Shown: piece by piece, positions 6,966 through 9,073 of the stretch
Layout: each line of letters begins with the position of its first letter
Position numbering within the stretch: position 1 is the stretch's first letter
NCBI RefSeq assembly: GCF_000284415.1
Contig: NC_017059.1
Location: forward strand, 3,357,943 to 3,367,015
Direction: 5' to 3'
Source: Pararhodospirillum photometricum DSM 122
Lineage (GTDB): Bacteria; Pseudomonadota; Alphaproteobacteria; Rhodospirillales; Rhodospirillaceae
Length of the DNA: 9,073 nucleotides
Made by a program: the position numbers and the translations under genes
Notes under the pieces: model-generated
Database searches by the model: none
Told to the model about the DNA's origin: nothing
The model's input: only the letters and a program-made list of their open reading frames with translations

Positions 6966-7718
6966 ATGACAGTGGACATTCCGCGGATCTTCACGGTGAG
7001 CGAAAGCGCTCATCGCATCCACAACCCCCTGACCGCAGAGCAACTGGCCACCCTGGGCACGGCGCTGCGGATGGCACCGGGAACGCGCGTGCTCGACTTG
7101 GCCAGCGGGTCGGGGGAGATGCTGTGCACGTGGGCCCGCGACCATGACATTCGCGGCACCGGGATCGACCTGAGCCCGCTGTTCACCGAGCAGGCGCAAC
7201 AGCGGGCGCGGGAGCTGGGCGTCGCCGACAAAGTCACCTTCCACCATGCCGATGCGGCCGGTTACGTCGCCGAGGAAAAGGTCGAGGTGGCGGCCTGCGT
7301 TGGCGCCACGTGGATCGGCGGCGGGGTCGAGGGCACCGTGGCGCTGTTGTCGCAAAGCCTGCGCCCGGGCGGCCTCTTGCTCATCGGCGAACCCTACTGG
7401 CGGCATCTGCCCCCCAGCGACGCGATCGCCCAGGGCTGCCGCGCCTCGTCCCTCGCCGATTTTCTTGTGCTGCCCGACCTTATCGCGTCGTTCGGCCGCC
7501 TCAACTACGATGTGGTGGAAATGGTCCTGGCCAGCCCGGAAAGCTGGGACCGCTACGAAGCCACCAAATGGCTGACGATGCGCCGCTGGCTCGACGCCCA
7601 TCCCACCGACACCTTCGCCCCCGAAGTCCGCGCCGAACTTACCTCGTCCCCCGAACGCTACACCCGCTACGGCCGAGACTATCTGGGCTGGGGCGTCTTC
7701 GTCCTCATGGCACGCTGA
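6966..7718 (+). CDS. Class I SAM-dependent methyltransferase
   Basis: A 250-residue soluble enzyme with the Rossmann-like fold of class I methyltransferases, which transfer a methyl group from S-adenosylmethionine. Motif I is VLDLASGSGEML (42-53), the glycine loop that binds SAM. TGIDLSP (65-71) supplies the acidic residue (D68) for the ribose. FHHADAAGY (92-100) is the motif II/III region, and LRPGGLLLIGEPYW (132-145) is the post-motif segment before strand 5. The C-terminal part has YRYGRDY-like aromatic residues (sequence TRYGRDYLGWGVFVLMAR) completing the last strands. The acceptor substrate is unknown; similarity is to the broad Methyltransf_11/25 group, including small-molecule enzymes. 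It is GC-rich with codon use like the dpp genes, so it probably belongs to the native chromosome. The ATG follows AAGGGCTT. It is monocistronic in view, closed by a hairpin, and divergent from the TIR module; a functional link to that module is unsupported. Confidence 0.88.
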   Translation: MTVDIPRIFTVSESAHRIHNPLTAEQLATLGTALRMAPGTRVLDLASGSGEMLCTWARDHDIRGTGIDLSPLFTEQAQQRARELGVADKVTFHHADAAGYVAEEKVEVAACVGATWIGGGVEGTVALLSQSLRPGGLLLIGEPYWRHLPPSDAIAQGCRASSLADFLVLPDLIASFGRLNYDVVEMVLASPESWDRYEATKWLTMRRWLDAHPTDTFAPEVRAELTSSPERYTRYGRDYLGWGVFVLMAR

Positions 7719-7725
7719 GAGCCCA

Positions 7726-7755
7726 GGGCGGGAAGCTTCTTACAACTTCCCGCCC
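7726..7755 (+). terminator. Hairpin downstream of the methyltransferase, possible terminator
   Basis: GGGCGGGAAG (7726-7735) and CTTCCCGCCC (7746-7755) form a perfect 10-bp stem with a 10-nt loop, starting 8 nt after the stop codon. The position and strength suit transcription termination or 3'-end protection. The T-run of a classical intrinsic terminator is missing (CCATACCC follows), so the role is tentative. Confidence 0.6.
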
Positions 7756-7840
7756 CCATACCCTCAGGACTTGCCGCGAAAGCTGAGATCATTCGTGTGA
7801 ATGAATTCGCCTGCGCGGCGTCAAGTTTACCGACCACAAG

Positions 7841-8183
7841 GTGCCGGGACCGCCTGCCCTCGGCATGATCGCCGATGCCTCGCCGGCCGGCCAGCCTACA
7901 TCCGTTCATCAAGGCCAATGTTACCGAAAGCGCCCCTCTGATCGACACCATGACCCCATGTCGCCCCCCCTGGGTTCACCGCGTCATCTCCACCCTCAAG
8001 ACCTGGAGACTCGGCGTCTACCATGGTCTCGTCGCCAGCACCTCCAATTCTTCCTCTACAAATTTGCCTTCCACTTCAACCGACGCAAAACCGCACATAC
8101 CGCGTTCCGCACCCTGCTGGGTAGACCTCGCACTTCACACCATCCCCTATAAGGGGTTGATCACGCCGGCAGTAAAGGAATAA
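7841..8183 (+). pseudogene. Decayed IS1595/ISXO2-family transposase, C-terminal remnant
   Basis: Joining pieces from two reading frames recovers the C-terminal part of an IS1595-family DDE transposase. LGMIADASPA (about 7859-7885, frame of 7841) continues as ASLHPFIKANVTESAPLIDT (about 7888-7950, frame of 7875) after a 1-2 base shift. The usual block between this and the next motif (some 35 codons, DGW...H..VVG..AAH) is missing. Then PWVHRVISTLKTWRLGVYHG (from about 7968) matches the family's conserved core, the frame changes at about 8030 to RRQHLQFFLYKFAFHFNRR and TAFRTLLG, and changes again near 8120 to TIPYKGLITPAVKE and the TAA at 8183. The N-terminal half is not found upstream. It cannot encode active transposase. 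I could not define terminal inverted repeats or target duplications. The family call rests on remembered motif order (W.H.V.S.LK.W..G.YHG, HLQ..L.EF.FRFNRR, TYK.LI.PE). Confidence 0.8.
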
Positions 8184-8200
8184 GCACGCACAGCGTGCTT
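8182..8200. repeat. Short hairpin at the end of the IS remnant
   Basis: AAGCACGC (8182-8189) and GCGTGCTT (8193-8200) are perfect reverse complements around ACA, overlapping the final TAA of the transposase remnant. It could be a small terminator or a leftover of the insertion sequence end. The following TGGATAATCTTT is not a clean T-run. Confidence 0.5.
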
Positions 8201-8347
8201 TGGATAATCTTTCCGGTTGATTTTTTTCCGAAAAAATTGTAAACGTGGATAATGAATCAAATTTAGTACTTAGCTAAGTTCGACGGACACATCTCGGATC
8301 TCGAGACCAACGTCACTTTTGGAACGGACCCTGAAAGAGAGACACCG
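8201..8347 (+). other. AT-rich leader upstream of the orphan membrane-protein gene, with a 12-bp palindrome
   Basis: This stretch separates the IS remnant from the next gene. It contains T- and A-runs (8221-8236), a -10-like GATAAT (8248-8253) without a good -35, and a perfect 12-bp palindrome ACTTAGCTAAGT (8268-8279) that could be an operator. AGAGAGA (8335-8341), 6 nt before the ATG at 8348, is the likely ribosome-binding site. None of the promoter calls is strong. Confidence 0.35.
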
Positions 8348-9073
8348 ATGTCAACACTCGCAACACTATTGGGAAAAACAAAAAGTTTCATAAAAAAAAT
8401 TGCGATTAAAATGCGAGTACTTCTGTCTATTTGTTACAATTTTTTTGTCAATCAGAACACCGCCTATAAATTTTTTGAAGCAATAGGTCTTTTTATTGGT
8501 ATTTTTCTTGGATGCAAAGAGTTATATAATTATTTTAGTCTGCAACCAGACTATCGAACCATGATTTTTAATGCCAGAAATTCTAATAACATTGATAAAA
8601 TTAAAAATATTGTGAACCTCACTAAGGATGATCCAAAATATCATGACGCGTTTTTGATTTCTAGCGCTATAGCAAGCATCATGCGCCCAACAGAAGGGTA
8701 TCAGGACCCGATTTACTATCTTAGCAACATCCAGATTGACAGCAACTTATTCTTAGATTCATTGGATCTTGCGATTTACCACCTTCAGGGCGGCAATCAA
8801 TGCAATTCGAACAACGTAATTCCCTTTATAAAATATCTATCAGAAAAAGGCGCTAGAGGACCTAAGCTTTTAGTGGCAAAATTCATTGATAGCAATATCA
8901 ACCGTATAAATTACCCAATTGGAGACAGAAGAAGACTTCCCGGCGCAGAAAACGTAGCTGTTACATACTGCATTCATAAGCCAAATTACTCCACGCCTGG
9001 GCCCAAGGGGGCAACGGCGGCGTGGGGACCGGTAAAGGGCGGTACGGGCCACGACCTACGGGCCGGCGGGATC
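8348..9073 (+). CDS. Unrecognised AT-rich gene, single-pass membrane protein, open at right edge
   Basis: ATG 8348 begins a frame that stays open for 242 codons to the end of the window; AGAGAGA lies 6 nt upstream. The first about 40 residues are basic and partly hydrophobic (MSTLATLLGKTKSFIKKIAI, then MRVLLSICYNFF). Residues about 44-58 (EAIGLFIGIFLGCKE) form a probable membrane helix. The rest, to about residue 214, is polar and Asn/Asp/Ile-rich with apparent helical segments (for example IDKIKNIVNL, DAFLISSAIASIM, NVIPFIKYLSEKG), perhaps a repeat-type helical domain on the far side of the membrane. I do not recognise the family. Codon use is extremely A/T-ending, unlike every other gene here, which signals horizontal origin. 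From codon 215 (about 8991) the frame enters GC-rich DNA giving a Gly/Ala/Pro-rich tail, probably not the original C-terminus. The true gene may be truncated there. Confidence 0.6.
   Translation, partial: MSTLATLLGKTKSFIKKIAIKMRVLLSICYNFFVNQNTAYKFFEAIGLFIGIFLGCKELYNYFSLQPDYRTMIFNARNSNNIDKIKNIVNLTKDDPKYHDAFLISSAIASIMRPTEGYQDPIYYLSNIQIDSNLFLDSLDLAIYHLQGGNQCNSNNVIPFIKYLSEKGARGPKLLVAKFIDSNINRINYPIGDRRRLPGAENVAVTYCIHKPNYSTPGPKGATAAWGPVKGGTGHDLRAGGI
8991..9073. other. Abrupt GC-rich segment at the right edge, possible mobile-element junction
   Basis: Composition switches within a few bases from AT-rich (CCAAATTACT) to strongly GC-rich (from CCACGCC at 8991) inside an open frame. The GC-rich part starts with CCACGCC (8991-8997), matched by inverted GGCGTGG (9019-9025), and contains TACGGGCC twice (9043-9050 and 9057-9064) at a 14-nt spacing. 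This could be the end of an insertion sequence or the return to native chromosome. The window stops too soon to identify it. Confidence 0.4.

Noticed and set aside
6822..7601. 259-codon minus-strand open frame opposite the methyltransferase
   Set aside because: The plus strand encodes a methyltransferase with complete SAM motifs; the antisense product is a compositional shadow.
8870..9052. Short minus-strand open frame at the right edge
   Set aside because: It spans the composition break, is Arg-rich and Cys-containing without motif, and lies opposite a longer frame with a ribosome-binding site.
1..9073. CRISPR arrays, tRNA or rRNA genes
   Set aside because: No regularly spaced repeats, cloverleaf with CCA-proximal arms or rRNA-like segments were seen on either strand.

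Overview
The window looks like a chromosomal segment from a GC-rich alphaproteobacterium, possibly Rhodospirillum-like. That placement is an inference from strong G/C third-position bias in the transporter genes and the general look of the proteins, not from a marker gene. It splits into two compositional worlds: a GC-rich housekeeping block on the left (1-4503) and a mosaic accessory block on the right (4535-9073).

Left block, all on the minus strand, so transcription runs right to left: dppA-like peptide-binding protein (4503-2890), dppB-like permease (2893-1865, GTG start), dppC-like permease (1868-963) and a dppD-like ATPase (829 to beyond the left edge). The first three genes overlap by 4 nt each. 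dppC and dppD are separated by 133 nt holding a perfect 38-bp inverted repeat. Together they encode a Dpp/Opp-type ABC importer: the binding protein captures peptide in the periplasm, two permeases form the channel and the ATPase drives uptake. A second ATPase (dppF) would be expected just outside the window.

Immediately upstream of dppA, on the same strand and only 31 nt away, sits a clearly more AT-rich two-gene cassette. It encodes a TIR-domain protein (6685-6032) and a MinD/ParA-like ATPase with the variant P-loop KGGVGRS and a TPR-like C-terminal segment (6013-4535). The TIR protein keeps a WCxxE motif with the glutamate expected of NAD-hydrolysing TIR domains. The pair resembles known TIR plus 'KGGVGR' ATPase conflict systems and is probably a defence module. 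It is the most interesting content of the window.

To the right, on the plus strand, are a GC-rich class I SAM-dependent methyltransferase (6966-7718) followed by a strong hairpin; a decayed IS1595/ISXO2-family transposase remnant (about 7841-8183) with at least three frame changes and an internal deletion; and a very AT-rich gene (8348 to the right edge) for an unrecognised protein with one predicted membrane segment. From about position 8991 that open frame runs abruptly into GC-rich sequence, suggesting a junction with another element or a truncated gene. The alternation of compositions, the IS relic and the TIR module together suggest a small defence or accessory island beside the dpp operon.
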